A DNA stretch of 64,000 bases from the NCBI RefSeq assembly GCF_000720765.1, contig NZ_JODC01000004.1, positions 1 through 64,000 of the forward strand, read 5' to 3'. Under the pieces are notes generated by a model. That model was not told where the DNA came from. It made no database searches and saw only the letters and a program-made list of their open reading frames with translations. How positions within the stretch are numbered: the stretch's first letter is position 1; each line of letters starts with the position of its first letter. The DNA is from Streptomyces sp. NRRL S-646. GTDB lineage: Bacteria; Actinomycetota; Actinomycetes; Streptomycetales; Streptomycetaceae. Below are positions 1 through 8,792 of the stretch, in pieces. Made by a program: the position numbers and the translations under genes.

Positions 1-82
1 GGGTGTAGGAGACGGTGCGCCAGAGCGCGTCGAGGAGGTCGGACCGGTAGTCGGACCAGGGGACTTGGAAGAGGCCGGACAT
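1..82 (-). CDS. Amino-acid ABC transporter permease (N-terminus only)
   Basis: Only the first 27 codons lie in the window; the gene runs off the left edge. The start is an ATG whose first codon ends at 82, with a GAGGGGAG ribosome site about 5 bases upstream. The visible start (MSGLFQVPWSDYRSDLL) is typical of His/Glu/Gln-type inner-membrane permeases, where a short helix precedes the first membrane segment. The start lies 11 bases after the stop of the binding-protein gene on the same strand, so the two are very probably one transcript. The substrate cannot be told from this fragment. Confidence 0.7.
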   Translation of the reverse strand, partial: MSGLFQVPWSDYRSDLLDALWRTVSYT

Positions 83-93
83 GTTCGCTCCCC

Positions 94-1026
94 TCACTGT
101 CCGATGGACGGCGGCGTCCAGTTGCCCGGCCGGTCGACGCCACGGCGCGCGGTGGCGACGTCGGCGGCCGGCTTGAGGAACTGCTCCGGGTCGCCGCCGT
201 ACTTCTTCACGAGCCCGGCCATCTCGCCGTTGGTGTACATGGCGTCGATCTGTGCGGAGATCGCCTTCTCCAGCCTGGTGGCCTTCTTGGGGAGGTAGAA
301 GCCGGTCTGGTACGGCTGGAAGTACGCGTAGGCGGGCCTGGCCTTGACCTCGGCGGCGGTCGGCGGTGTCAGGTACTCCGTCTTGATCTTCAGTTCCGGG
401 CGTTGTTTCTGCGCCGCGATGATGATCAGCGGGTCGAGGAAGCCGACGTCGACGCGGCCCGCGCCGAGGTCGTCGAAGACGCCGGTGGCGTCCGGGTAGG
501 CGTGCAGCTTGGCGCCGGGCACGGACTGGATGGACTTGACCCAGACGTAGCCCTCGACGGTGCCGAGGCTGAGGCCCTTGAGGTCGTCGACGGTCCTGTA
601 GGTCTTTCCGCTGCCCACGGCCATCGCCGGGGGCGAGTAGTAGGGCGGATCGGTGAACAGACCCTGCTTCTGCCGGTCGGCGGTCCAGGCGACGCCGCCG
701 ATGGTGATGTCCACCCGGCGGGACTGCACTCCGGCGAGCATGCCGGCGAAGTCGGTCACCTGCGGCCTGATTTGGAGGCCGAGCTTCTTGGCCACGTAGG
801 TGAGGATGTCGCCGTCCAGGCCGACGACTTTCCCGCCCTGGACGGTGGTGTAGGGCGCGTACGGCTGGACGGCGACCTTGATGACGCCGGGGGTGAGCGT
901 GCCCAGGGCGGCGGTCTTGGCGGACACGTTCTTCGGGGTGTCGTCGCCGTCCGAACCGCAGGCGGCGACCGTGGAAATCATCAGCATCGTGGTCAGGGTG
1001 ACGGCGAGTGAGCGCACACGGATCAT
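94..1026 (-). CDS. Polar amino-acid ABC transporter substrate-binding lipoprotein
   Basis: A 310-residue family-3 solute-binding protein. I start it at the ATG at 1026 because a GGAAGG site lies 9 bases upstream; in-frame starts at 1032 and 1071 are less well placed. Residues 1–23 form a lipoprotein signal ending in the lipobox VAAC (Cys23), so it should be anchored outside the membrane. The body has the family pattern: VAVQPYAPY strand, GLDGDI, and WTADRQKQGLFTDPPYY. It is co-directional with the permease fragment after it and divergent from the CdaR-type regulator, with which it shares an upstream region of about 200 bases. The ligand is not known; polar amino acids or related acids are usual for the family. 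Confidence 0.85.
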   Translation of the reverse strand: MIRVRSLAVTLTTMLMISTVAACGSDGDDTPKNVSAKTAALGTLTPGVIKVAVQPYAPYTTVQGGKVVGLDGDILTYVAKKLGLQIRPQVTDFAGMLAGVQSRRVDITIGGVAWTADRQKQGLFTDPPYYSPPAMAVGSGKTYRTVDDLKGLSLGTVEGYVWVKSIQSVPGAKLHAYPDATGVFDDLGAGRVDVGFLDPLIIIAAQKQRPELKIKTEYLTPPTAAEVKARPAYAYFQPYQTGFYLPKKATRLEKAISAQIDAMYTNGEMAGLVKKYGGDPEQFLKPAADVATARRGVDRPGNWTPPSIGQ

Positions 1027-1144
1027 CGGCATGGGCCTTCCGTATCGGCACTGAAGGAGCCCGCCGTTCACCGCGCTGTGCCCTCGGCGGGGCTATCGAT
1101 TGGGCCCATACGCTAGAGATCGGCCCAGCCGGTCGTCACCGTTC

Positions 1145-1158
1145 ACTTCGTACGAAGT
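1145..1158. promoter_or_regulatory. 14-bp perfect palindrome between divergent genes
   Basis: ACTTCGTACGAAGT is a perfect palindrome lying between the binding-protein gene (start 1026, minus) and the CdaR-type regulator (start 1233, plus). Its place and symmetry suit an operator for autoregulation and control of the importer; that role is inference. No second copy was noticed in the window. Confidence 0.4.
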
Positions 1159-1232
1159 TATGGCCGGAATCCTGCGATGCCCTGTACGGTGCGTCCAGCC
1201 CGCGACCCGTTCGCTCGACGGGAGGAACAGTC

Positions 1233-2414
1233 GTGCTCAGCCCGTCACTCGCCCAGGAGATCGCCGGGGACACCTCCGCCGTCATCGGCTTCAACGTGCT
1301 GATCACCGATGCGGAGGGCATGGTCATCGGCAGCGGCGACAGCAGCCGGGTGGGGTCCTTCCACGAGGCGTCGGTGGAGGTCGTGCGCACCCAGGAACCC
1401 GCCACGCACAACGCCTCGCAGGCCCAGCAGCTGCGCGGGGTACGCCCCGGCGTCACCCTGCCGCTGGTCGCGGGCGGCCAGGCGGTCGGCACCGTCGGGA
1501 TCACCGGCACCCCTGCCCAAGTGCGCCGCTTCGGACTGCTGGTGAAGCGCCAGACGGAGATCCTGCTGAGGGAGTCCGTGATGCTGCGCTCCCGGCTGCT
1601 CTCGGAGCGGGCGGCGGAGAAGCTGCTCGCCGACATCGCCTCCTACGATCCCCAGGTCGTCGAGGGCGACTTCCTCGTGTTCCGTGCCGCCGAACTCGGC
1701 TTCGACCTGCGGCTGCAGCGGGTCGCGGTGGCCATCGAGGTGACCGTGCCCGAGGGGACCGCCCGGCGCCGGGGCGGCGGGCCCGCTCAGGATGTGGCAC
1801 TGGTCCGCACGGAACTGCTGCGCACCGTCCGCGAGGTCTTTGCCGACCCGCAGGACATCGTCGCCGGCGCGGCGCCCGGGTGGATCGGTGTCCTGCACCG
1901 TGTTCCGGCCCGCCGCCGCACGGAGTCCCTGGTCGGCGACTGCCGGCGGGTCGTCGACGTCATCGCCGCGCAGGACGGTCTCATCGCCCGGGTGGGCATC
2001 GGCGAGCCCGCCTCCTCGGTGGGTGGTCTGCACGACTCGTACCAGGACGCCTGCGACGCGCTGCGCCTGGGCGGGCGTTCGGCAGGGGACTCCCCCGTCC
2101 AGCTGATCGCCGATCTGCGGGTCCACCAGGTCCTGGCCGCGGTGAACCAGTCCGCCCGCAACCGCCTGGTCGACCTCACCACCGCGGATCTGCGCGCCCA
2201 GCCGGACTGGCCGGCGCTCCGCGACACGATCACCGCCTGGTGCGAGAGCGGATTCAACCTCGTACGGGCCTCCGCGGCCCTGCACATCCACCGCAACACA
2301 GTCGTCTACCGCATGAACAAGATCGAGCAGCTCACCGGCCGGCCGCTGCGCGACCACCGCACCACCATGGCCCTCTACCTCGCCTGTCTGGCCGACCAGA
2401 TGGGCAGTGGCTGA
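1233..2414 (+). CDS. CdaR/PucR-type transcriptional regulator
   Basis: A 393-residue regulator. The GTG start is set by a GGAGGAA ribosome site at 1221–1227; the frame is open further upstream but without a comparable signal. The N-terminal third (about 3–135) matches the sugar-diacid recognition domain of CdaR, a ligand sensor. The middle resembles the degenerate GGDEF-like segment of the family. The C-terminus (about 335–390) carries the PucR/CdaR helix-turn-helix with ASAALHIHRNTVVYRMNKIE. Family members respond to sugar acids or purine-type metabolites. Here the likely targets are the divergent ABC importer and the oxidative genes downstream at 2519–4561. Confidence 0.85.
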   Translation: MLSPSLAQEIAGDTSAVIGFNVLITDAEGMVIGSGDSSRVGSFHEASVEVVRTQEPATHNASQAQQLRGVRPGVTLPLVAGGQAVGTVGITGTPAQVRRFGLLVKRQTEILLRESVMLRSRLLSERAAEKLLADIASYDPQVVEGDFLVFRAAELGFDLRLQRVAVAIEVTVPEGTARRRGGGPAQDVALVRTELLRTVREVFADPQDIVAGAAPGWIGVLHRVPARRRTESLVGDCRRVVDVIAAQDGLIARVGIGEPASSVGGLHDSYQDACDALRLGGRSAGDSPVQLIADLRVHQVLAAVNQSARNRLVDLTTADLRAQPDWPALRDTITAWCESGFNLVRASAALHIHRNTVVYRMNKIEQLTGRPLRDHRTTMALYLACLADQMGSG

Positions 2415-2518
2415 CGCGCCGTTCCGTTCAACTCCACTCCCCACAGGCGCCGTTGACAGTGCACACGATCCGGGTCACGGTGAGGACCCGTCGTGCCCGG
2501 AGTGCCCGGAGGTCGTCC

Positions 2519-3691
2519 ATGGCTCCGTCGTCAGCACCACGTTCCGATGCCGGCATCGTCGAACGCGCACGCGCGATCGCTCCGCTCATCCGCGAGCACG
2601 CACTCCGTACCGAGCAGGAGAGGAGCGTGCCGAGCGAGGTCGTCGCGGCGCTGACGGACGCCGGGATCTACCGGATGAACGTCCCCCGACGCTACGGCGG
2701 TTACCAGACCCCGCTGCGCACCCAGGTCGACACGCTGACCGAGATCGCCGCCGCGTGCGGCTCGACCGCCTTCACGGCCCTGATCCAGGCCGGCTGCGCA
2801 TTCATCGCGGCGCTCTTCCCCGACGAGGCCCAGGACGAGATCTTCACCAGTCCCGACGTACGGGTCGGCGGCACCCTGATCCCGGACGCCACCGCCCTCG
2901 CCACGGCCGGCGGCTATGTCGTCAACGGCACCTCAGGCTTCGCCACCGGCTGCCGGCACGCCGACTGGCACCTGCTGACCGTTCGCGTGGAATCCGGCGA
3001 GGGGCCGCCCGAGGTGCTGTGGACCGCCGTACCGATGGCCGAGCTGGAGATCCTCGACGACTGGCATGTCTCCGGACTGGCGGGAAGCGGCAGCAACAGC
3101 CTGGTCGCCCGTGACGTGTTCGTGCCCGCGCACCGGGTGCTGCCGGTCGGGCCCCTGCTCAACGGCGAGTTCCCCTCCAAGTCCAACGCCGACGACCCCT
3201 TCTACCGGATGCCCGTCCTGCTGATGTTCTGCGCCTGGACGGCACCGAACGCACTGGGCCTGGCGCGGGCGGCGCTGGAGGAGTTCACCGGGCGGATCCA
3301 TCGGCGGGGCATCACCTACACGTTCCACCAGCGGCAGAACGAGGCGACCGTCACTCATCTCCAGGCGGCCGAAGCGGCGCTGAAGATCTCCTGTGCCGAG
3401 TTGCTGACCAGCGACTTCGTCGCCCGTATCGAGGCCGGTGAACCGTACACACTCGAGGAGCGCGCCAGGATACGCGCACAGAGCGGCTATGTGGCCCGGC
3501 TGTGCAAGGAGGCCGTCGACCTGATCGCCTCCGCCTCCGGGGCGTCCTCGCTGCACCGGGAGGTGCCCATCCAGCGGGCGGTGCGCGATGTGCAGGCCCT
3601 GAATCTGCACTCCTTCGTCAATCCCGCGACCAATCTGGAGATCTACGGCCGGGTCCTGTCGGGGCTCGATGCGGGCACGCCGTTCCTGTGA
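2519..3691 (+). CDS. Acyl-CoA-dehydrogenase-like flavin monooxygenase
   Basis: A 390-residue member of the acyl-CoA dehydrogenase fold, in the branch that acts as FMNH2/FADH2-dependent oxygenases (HsaA, DszC, IacA and relatives). The ATG start has GGAGG 6 bases upstream. The N-terminal helical domain (VPSEVVAALTDAGIYRMNVPRRYGG), the central beta domain (TSGFATGCRHADWHLL) and the C-terminal helical domain are all present at normal length. Such oxygenases need a separate flavin reductase, and none is seen nearby. It follows the CdaR-type gene by about 100 bases on the same strand and converges on the SMP-30 gene. A true dehydrogenase is possible but less likely. Confidence 0.75.
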   Translation: MAPSSAPRSDAGIVERARAIAPLIREHALRTEQERSVPSEVVAALTDAGIYRMNVPRRYGGYQTPLRTQVDTLTEIAAACGSTAFTALIQAGCAFIAALFPDEAQDEIFTSPDVRVGGTLIPDATALATAGGYVVNGTSGFATGCRHADWHLLTVRVESGEGPPEVLWTAVPMAELEILDDWHVSGLAGSGSNSLVARDVFVPAHRVLPVGPLLNGEFPSKSNADDPFYRMPVLLMFCAWTAPNALGLARAALEEFTGRIHRRGITYTFHQRQNEATVTHLQAAEAALKISCAELLTSDFVARIEAGEPYTLEERARIRAQSGYVARLCKEAVDLIASASGASSLHREVPIQRAVRDVQALNLHSFVNPATNLEIYGRVLSGLDAGTPFL

Positions 3692-3709
3692 GGCGCAGTC
3701 GGCACGCTT

Positions 3710-4561
3710 CTACGGCCGGCCTGCTCCCGGTACCTCGACCGGCACCGCGAGTACCTGGCCGCTTCCCGGTGCCACCATCTCGGTCTCGGTCATGCCCTGC
3801 CAGCGTGCCGCGGTGATGAACAGCGTGCTGCGGTCGGGTCCGCCGAGCACGCAGGCGAAGGCTCCGCGGTCCAGCGGCACGGTCTGCAGGACGGTCCCGC
3901 CTTCCGCGACGCGCACGCACCGCCGGTTGGGCACGTCCGCGTACCAGACGGCGTTCTCCGCGTCGATGCAGATTCCGTCGGGGGTGCCCTCGCCCAGCTC
4001 GGCCCAGACCCGTCGGTGCGAAAGGGTGCCGTCGGCCTCGATGTCGAAGGCGAGCAGTTGGTGGCGGTAGGAGTCGGCGACGATCAGGGTGGAGTCGTCG
4101 GCGGTCACCGCCATGCCGTTGGGAAAGGCGATGTCGTCGGCCACCTCGCGCACCGAGCCGTCGGGCGCGGCCAGGTGGACGGAACCGGGTTTGGCGTCCT
4201 CTCCTGCCATCGGGTCGAAGTGGGCGCGGTTGACGTAGGTGTTGCCGCGGCCGTCCGACACGATGTCGTTCCAGCCCGGGATGCCTAGATCCGCGTACTC
4301 GACCAGGCTGCCGTCGGGCTCGCGGCGCAGCAGCCGCCCTTCCCCGGACGAGACGACCAGCAGCCGGCCGTCGGGCAGCCAGGCAGTGCACAGGGGCAGC
4401 GACGGCACTCGCGCGACGACCTCGCTGCGGCCGTCCCGGTCGACGGCGAGGACCTCGCCCGCGGTCCAGTCGGAGAAGTACAGCCGGTCGCCGTGCCAGC
4501 GGGGTGACTCGACCAGGCCTCGGCCGGTGAGCAGCGTGGATACGTGGGTCATCGTCCTCAC
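3710..4561 (-). CDS. SMP-30/gluconolactonase family protein
   Basis: A 283-residue six-bladed propeller of the SMP-30/LRE family, which hydrolyses sugar lactones using a divalent metal. Expected metal-site elements are visible: the Glu in VESPRWHGDRLYFSDW near the N-terminus, the Asn in PGWNDIVSDGRGN, the Asn in FPNGMAVTAD and the Asp in LIVADSYRH. It starts at GTG 4561, or possibly at the ATG three codons later (4552). It converges on the flavin oxygenase with an 18-base gap. With a CdaR-type regulator nearby, a lactone intermediate of sugar-acid breakdown is a reasonable guess, not shown. Confidence 0.8.
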   Translation of the reverse strand: MRTMTHVSTLLTGRGLVESPRWHGDRLYFSDWTAGEVLAVDRDGRSEVVARVPSLPLCTAWLPDGRLLVVSSGEGRLLRREPDGSLVEYADLGIPGWNDIVSDGRGNTYVNRAHFDPMAGEDAKPGSVHLAAPDGSVREVADDIAFPNGMAVTADDSTLIVADSYRHQLLAFDIEADGTLSHRRVWAELGEGTPDGICIDAENAVWYADVPNRRCVRVAEGGTVLQTVPLDRGAFACVLGGPDRSTLFITAARWQGMTETEMVAPGSGQVLAVPVEVPGAGRP

Positions 4562-4669
4562 AGCCCTGCGCTCGGGCCGGCCCGGTGCCGGCCTCTCGAC
4601 CTCTACACGAACGAGGGCCCGCCGAATCGACAGCGCGCGGCGACTGGTGTCGGGACACTGCGGGCCCGG

Positions 4670-5482
4670 CTATGCGCCCTTGCGGCCGACTCCCGCATAC
4701 ACCCAGTACTCCGACGGCTTGTCCGGGATCCGGTCGCCGGGGTCCGGGCGCCACAGGGGGAGGTAGACCAGGCCTGGTTCTACGAGGTCGAAGCCGGTGA
4801 AGAGTTCGAGGATCTCGTCATGGGAGCGGGTGATGACCGGCGAGGTGGCCCTGGACCGGTACAACTGGCCCACCGCGGCGGCCGTGTCCGGGCGGTCCTG
4901 GTTCGTGCCGTGCGACATCGCCAGATAGCTGCCCTCCGGCAGCACGTCCCAGAAGGCGGCCACAAGACCGACGGGGTCCTCCTCTGCTGTGACGAAGTGC
5001 AGGATCGCATTCATGAGTACGGCGACCGGCTGCTCGAAGTCGATCAGCTTGCGCACCTGCGGCGAGGCCAGGATGTCGGCCGGCCGCCGGATGTCGGCGT
5101 CGACGATGTCCGCGTCCGGGTTGTTGGCGAGCAGCGACGTGCTGTGCGCCACGGCCACCGGGTCGTTGTCCACGTAGACCACCCGGGCTCCCGGGCTGAC
5201 CGCCTGCGCCACCTCGTGGACATTGCCCTGGGTGGGGATGCCCGAGCCGAGGTCGAGGAACTGCCGTACCCCGGACTCGACCAGGAAGCGCACGGCCCGG
5301 CCGAGGAAAGCGCGGTTGGCCCGGGCCAGGGTGCGCGCCTGGGGCTCGATGGCCGTGATGGCCGCCACCGCCTCCCGGTCAATGGCGAAGTGGTGTTCCC
5401 CGCCCAGCAAGGCGTCGTACACACGGGCGACGCTCGCCCTGTCCGGATCGGTCCCCGGCGGGAAACCTTCACTCTCGGGCAC
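4670..5482 (-). CDS. SAM-dependent methyltransferase, DUF574/Methyltransf_19 family (copy 1)
   Basis: A 270-residue actinobacterial methyltransferase of unknown substrate. The GTG start at 5482 is chosen because GGGAG lies 6 bases upstream. The SAM site is clear: FLDLGSGIPTQGNVHEVAQ (motif I) and RVVYVDNDPVAVAH (acidic loop). The N-terminal element DRASVARVYDALLGGEHHFAIDREA is the family hallmark. A second copy lies at 8789–9595 with the same motifs (LGGKDHFEVD, LDIGTGIPTEPNLHQ). It is divergent from the SpoIIE-type phosphatase. The family is often found beside DUF397 and XRE–DUF5753 genes in Streptomyces; its target is unknown. Confidence 0.85.
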   Translation of the reverse strand: MPESEGFPPGTDPDRASVARVYDALLGGEHHFAIDREAVAAITAIEPQARTLARANRAFLGRAVRFLVESGVRQFLDLGSGIPTQGNVHEVAQAVSPGARVVYVDNDPVAVAHSTSLLANNPDADIVDADIRRPADILASPQVRKLIDFEQPVAVLMNAILHFVTAEEDPVGLVAAFWDVLPEGSYLAMSHGTNQDRPDTAAAVGQLYRSRATSPVITRSHDEILELFTGFDLVEPGLVYLPLWRPDPGDRIPDKPSEYWVYAGVGRKGA

Positions 5483-5527
5483 TACAACTCCCTTTCCGAC
5501 CAGGGGTCTTGACGCGACATCATATAG

Positions 5528-6970
5528 TTGCCGACGACGCACGGCGAGCCACCCTCATCGCCGTGCGCCCGGAGCCCCCCACCCGGAAAGGCACGACCCC
5601 TGCGGAACGAACCGCGCAGCCGCACCGACGCACCCCCCGCCGCACTGCCCTCGCCCCGCCGGTCGGCCTTCTCCCCCGCCGCCGACGCCATCGGCTCGGA
5701 ACTCGACCTGGGGCTGACCGGCACTCATGTCGTGCACGCGCTGACCCCCGGCTTCTGCGATGCGGCATCGATCTATCTGCTGGAGCGCTGGCTGCGCGAC
5801 GAGAACGCGTACGCCGTCGCGGACCCGCCCCAGATAGAGGCGCGCCGTCTGGCGCTGCGTATCGGCACGGACGCGGTCGAGGACTGGGAGGGTGTGCTGC
5901 CGGTCGGCGAGGTGATCGTCTTCCCGCGCGAGACGCCGTACGCGCGTGCGCTCGCCGCCGGGCACGCGCAGTTGCTCGACACGGTCGACCCGCACACCTC
6001 CCAGCGGCTGGTGGCCTCCGCGGGCGGCGACGCGCGGATCGAGGACCTGCTGCGCGTGTCGTCCTTCCTCGTCGTCCCGCTTCAACTGCGGGGCACCGCG
6101 GTCGGCTTCGTCGCCTGCTCACGCGGGCCGGACCGGGCCCCGTTCCGGCCCGCGGACGTCGTGGCCGCGGACGCGCTGGCTGCACGAGCCGCCACGGCCC
6201 TGGACAACGCGCGCCGTTACGAGCGCGAGCGCCGCACCGCCCTGGCCATCCGGAACAGCCTGCTGCCCGGCACGGCACAGGAGGTCGAGGGCTGCCGCAT
6301 CGCCCACGGCTGCCTGCCCGCCGGGCAGGGCAGCATCATCGGCGGGGACTGGTTCGACGTGCTGAGACGGCCGGGTGACCGGGTCAGTCTCGTCGTCGGG
6401 GACGCCATGGGGCACGGCCCGGAGTCCGCCGTCGCGATGATCCAGCTGCGCACCGCCGTCCGCACCCTGGCCACCCTCGACATCCCTCCGGCCGAACTCA
6501 TACGCCGCCTCGACGCACTCGCCTGCGACACCCCGGGAGCCTCGTTCGCGACCTGTATCTACGCCGAGTGGGACGCCCGGCAGCGCACCTGCACCCTGGT
6601 GGGGGCCGGTCACCCGCCCCCGCTGCTGCGCGGCGCCGACGGCCGGACCGCGCCGGTCGCTCTCACCAGTCCGGGCCTGCCCCTGGGGCTGGGCACGGGC
6701 AGCTACGAGGCGACCGTGCTGACCCTGGACGAACCCGCTCTGCTCGTGCTCTACAGCGACGGCCTGGTCGAGTCCCGGGACGCCGACATCGACCAGGAGA
6801 TCACCCGCCTCGCCCGCGCCCTGGACACGGCAGCCGTCGACCCCGCGGCCGCCGGCGCACAGGACCCGCTGCAGTCCCTGTGCCGACGGCTGCTGAGCTC
6901 CCCTTCCGCCGCGGCCGCCGCCGACGACCGCACCCTGCTGCTCGCCCAGTTGACGCCCCGGAAGGACTGA
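5528..6970 (+). CDS. GAF-domain SpoIIE-type PP2C phosphatase
   Basis: Up to 480 residues. An unusual N-terminal extension of about 50 Pro/Arg-rich residues precedes a GAF-like sensor (about 60–225) and a C-terminal SpoIIE/PP2C phosphatase (about 235–475). Metal-binding motifs are visible in IIGGDWFDVLRRPGDRVSLVV and VGDAMGHGPESA, then GAGHPPPLLRGADG and LYSDGLVESRD. Such enzymes dephosphorylate anti-anti-sigma factors in partner-switching circuits. The start is uncertain: TTG 5528 opens the frame without a ribosome site, and no ATG or GTG lies in the early part. It is divergent from a methyltransferase with only 45 bases between them. Confidence 0.8.
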   Translation: MPTTHGEPPSSPCARSPPPGKARPLRNEPRSRTDAPPAALPSPRRSAFSPAADAIGSELDLGLTGTHVVHALTPGFCDAASIYLLERWLRDENAYAVADPPQIEARRLALRIGTDAVEDWEGVLPVGEVIVFPRETPYARALAAGHAQLLDTVDPHTSQRLVASAGGDARIEDLLRVSSFLVVPLQLRGTAVGFVACSRGPDRAPFRPADVVAADALAARAATALDNARRYERERRTALAIRNSLLPGTAQEVEGCRIAHGCLPAGQGSIIGGDWFDVLRRPGDRVSLVVGDAMGHGPESAVAMIQLRTAVRTLATLDIPPAELIRRLDALACDTPGASFATCIYAEWDARQRTCTLVGAGHPPPLLRGADGRTAPVALTSPGLPLGLGTGSYEATVLTLDEPALLVLYSDGLVESRDADIDQEITRLARALDTAAVDPAAAGAQDPLQSLCRRLLSSPSAAAAADDRTLLLAQLTPRKD

Positions 6971-6991
6971 ACGGCCCTCCCCGGCAGGTTC

Positions 6992-7432
6992 TCAGGCCGT
7001 CAGGTGCGCCCACACGGCGTTGCCGCCGGTGAGTCTGGACCGGTCGACTCCCCAGCTGTCCGCGATCTCCTCCACGATGAGCAGTCCGCGGCCGCTCTCG
7101 TCGTCGGGGTCCGGCTCGCAGCGGGGCAGGCCGCGGTCCGTGCGGTCGTGGTCGTGGACCTCGAGGCGCAGGCACTGGTCGGTGATGAGCCCGATGCCGC
7201 ACAGAATCCGGGCGCTCAGCGTGTGCCGTACGGCGTTGGTGGCCAGTTCGGACACGAGCAGGACGGCGTCCGCGCACAGGTCGCCCGGCAGGCGCCAGGC
7301 GCTCAGCCGCGCACCGATGGAGCGGCGGGCGACTCTGATGCTGGAGCGGTGCGGCGGCAGTTCGAGCCAGTGGGTTCGCTCCTGGTTCGGGGCGTCTAAC
7401 AGCTGCGGGGAGGAAGTCGTGTGGGGGGACAC
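6992..7432 (-). CDS. Small ATP-binding (HATPase_c) anti-sigma-like protein with TTA codon
   Basis: A 146-residue histidine-kinase-like ATPase of the RsbW/SpoIIAB type, with the N-box SELATNAVRHT and the G-box GRGLLIVEEIADSWGV. The GTG start at 7432 follows GGAAGG by 7 bases. Codon 12 is TTA (plus strand 7397–7399), so translation should depend on the bldA tRNA in Streptomyces. It converges on the SpoIIE phosphatase and is divergent from the XRE regulator. That places a kinase-like protein, a phosphatase and a WhiJ-like regulator side by side. Its partner sigma or anti-sigma-antagonist protein is not in the window. Confidence 0.85.
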   Translation of the reverse strand: MSPHTTSSPQLLDAPNQERTHWLELPPHRSSIRVARRSIGARLSAWRLPGDLCADAVLLVSELATNAVRHTLSARILCGIGLITDQCLRLEVHDHDRTDRGLPRCEPDPDDESGRGLLIVEEIADSWGVDRSRLTGGNAVWAHLTA

Positions 7433-7620
7433 GCAGTTGCCTTCCGTGGGGAACGGGACGCGCAGTGAACGTCGAAACGATTCACACAAGTAACTATGCT
7501 CACAGGGCAGTTCAAGCTGCAACCAGCTGCCTGATAATTTCATGGAGCCGGTATCTGTCCGTCCGCTCAGCCAAGTCGCTTCCGTCGGCTGTGCGGTGAC
7601 GGCCATTCAGGAGGTAGTGC

Positions 7621-8502
7621 GTGGTGAACGAAGGTCGGTCGGGCGCGGGCAACAACCCCAGCGCACCCACCGTTCTCCGCATGATCCTCGGCCGGCGGCT
7701 GCAGGAGCGGCGCCAGGATGCGGGTCTGACGCTGGACGACGCGGCCAGGGCCCTGCGGGTGACCTCCTTGACCATCCGCCGACTGGAGAAGGCGGAGGTC
7801 GGCCTCAAGCCCCTCTACGTGGACAAGCTGCTCGAGACGTACGGAGCCGACCGGCAGGAGATCGACGAGTTCGTCACCCTGGCCGAGCGGGCCAACGAGC
7901 CCGGCTGGTGGCATGTGTACCGCGATGTGCTGCCGAGCTGGTTCAGCGGCTACGTGAGCCTGGAGGCCGGGGCGACGACGCTGCGCACCTACGAGCCGCA
8001 CTACGTGACGGGACTGCTGCAGACCCACGACTACGCGCGCGAGGTCCTGCGCGGCGGTTTCCCGGGCGGCAGCGAGGAGGAGCTGGAGCGGCGGGTGGAT
8101 CTGCGGCTGCGCCGCCAGAGCCTGCTGGAGAGACCCGACGCGCCCACGCTGTGGGTGGTGCTCGAGGAAACGGTGCTGCACCGGGTGGTGGGCGGCACCG
8201 AGGTGATGCGGGAGCAGATCGACCGGCTCCTGGAGGTCTCCGAGCTGGAGCACGTCAGCGTCGACGTCGTGCCGTTCTCCGCGGGCGCCCACGTCGGCGC
8301 GTGCGCCCCCTTCACCTACTTCCGGTTCAAGGAGCCGGAGCTGCCCGACATCGTCTACAGCGAGATCCTCTCCGGCGCCATGTACCTGGACCAGCGCTCG
8401 GACGTCGCGGCCCATCTCGAGGCCCACAACCGCATGTCCCTGCTGACCTCGGACACGGACAGCAGGGCACTCCTGAACCGCATGCGAAAGGAGTACTCAT
8501 GA
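7621..8502 (+). CDS. XRE-family regulator with DUF5753 (WhiJ-like)
   Basis: A 293-residue protein with an N-terminal helix-turn-helix (about 22–75, with LGRRLQERRQDAGLTLDDAA) followed by a DUF5753 domain (about 95–285, with LEAGATTLRTYEPHYVTGLLQT). The GTG start follows AGGAGG. This architecture is that of WhiJ and its many Streptomyces paralogues, which control development and antibiotic production and usually pair with a small DUF397 protein. Here the DUF397 gene overlaps its stop codon (ATGA), and a methyltransferase overlaps that, so the three are translationally coupled. The divergent ATPase gene completes the classic whiJ/abaA-type neighbourhood. Confidence 0.9.
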   Translation: MVNEGRSGAGNNPSAPTVLRMILGRRLQERRQDAGLTLDDAARALRVTSLTIRRLEKAEVGLKPLYVDKLLETYGADRQEIDEFVTLAERANEPGWWHVYRDVLPSWFSGYVSLEAGATTLRTYEPHYVTGLLQTHDYAREVLRGGFPGGSEEELERRVDLRLRRQSLLERPDAPTLWVVLEETVLHRVVGGTEVMREQIDRLLEVSELEHVSVDVVPFSAGAHVGACAPFTYFRFKEPELPDIVYSEILSGAMYLDQRSDVAAHLEAHNRMSLLTSDTDSRALLNRMRKEYS

Positions 8503-8792
8503 CCAGCGCCGACAGCGTTGTCAGCGGCGTCTACAACGGCATGCCGGCGTCGGACCTCGGTGAACAGGGCTGGGAGTCTCCGTGGAGCGGCCCCAACGGG
8601 GGCCAGTGCGTGCAGACGAAACAGCTCTCCGACGGCCGTGTGGCCCTGCGGCAGTCGACCGATCCGGCCGGCCCCGCGCTGATCTACACCCCGGAGGAGA
8701 TCACCGCGTTCGTCGCGGGAGTCAAACGAGGTCTCGCCGATCATCTGACGGCCCTTTACCCCCCACGCACCCCACCGAAAGGGACAGCATGA
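8499..8792 (+). CDS. DUF397 protein (BldB/WhiJ-partner family)
   Basis: A 97-residue DUF397 protein. The ATG at 8499 overlaps the stop of the XRE gene in an ATGA arrangement, with AAAGGAG upstream. The family core runs from about residue 26 (WESPWSGPNGGQCVQ) to about 77 (RQSTDPAGPALIYTPEEITAF). These small proteins bind or modulate their cognate WhiJ-like regulator. A longer than usual N-terminal stretch of about 25 residues and a Pro-rich tail are present. Confidence 0.9.
   Translation: MTSADSVVSGVYNGMPASDLGEQGWESPWSGPNGGQCVQTKQLSDGRVALRQSTDPAGPALIYTPEEITAFVAGVKRGLADHLTALYPPRTPPKGTA

Noticed and set aside
1145..1160. TACGAAGTTAT resembles a loxP arm
   Set aside because: Only one arm matches over 11 bases; the partner arm and 8-bp spacer are absent. 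The symmetry is fully explained by the ACTTCGTACGAAGT palindrome.
1100..2518. Long open frame continuing upstream of the flavin oxygenase
   Set aside because: It overlaps the CdaR-type gene in another frame, with Arg/Pro/Gly-rich composition typical of shadow frames in high-G+C DNA. The real gene starts at 2519 with GGAGG.
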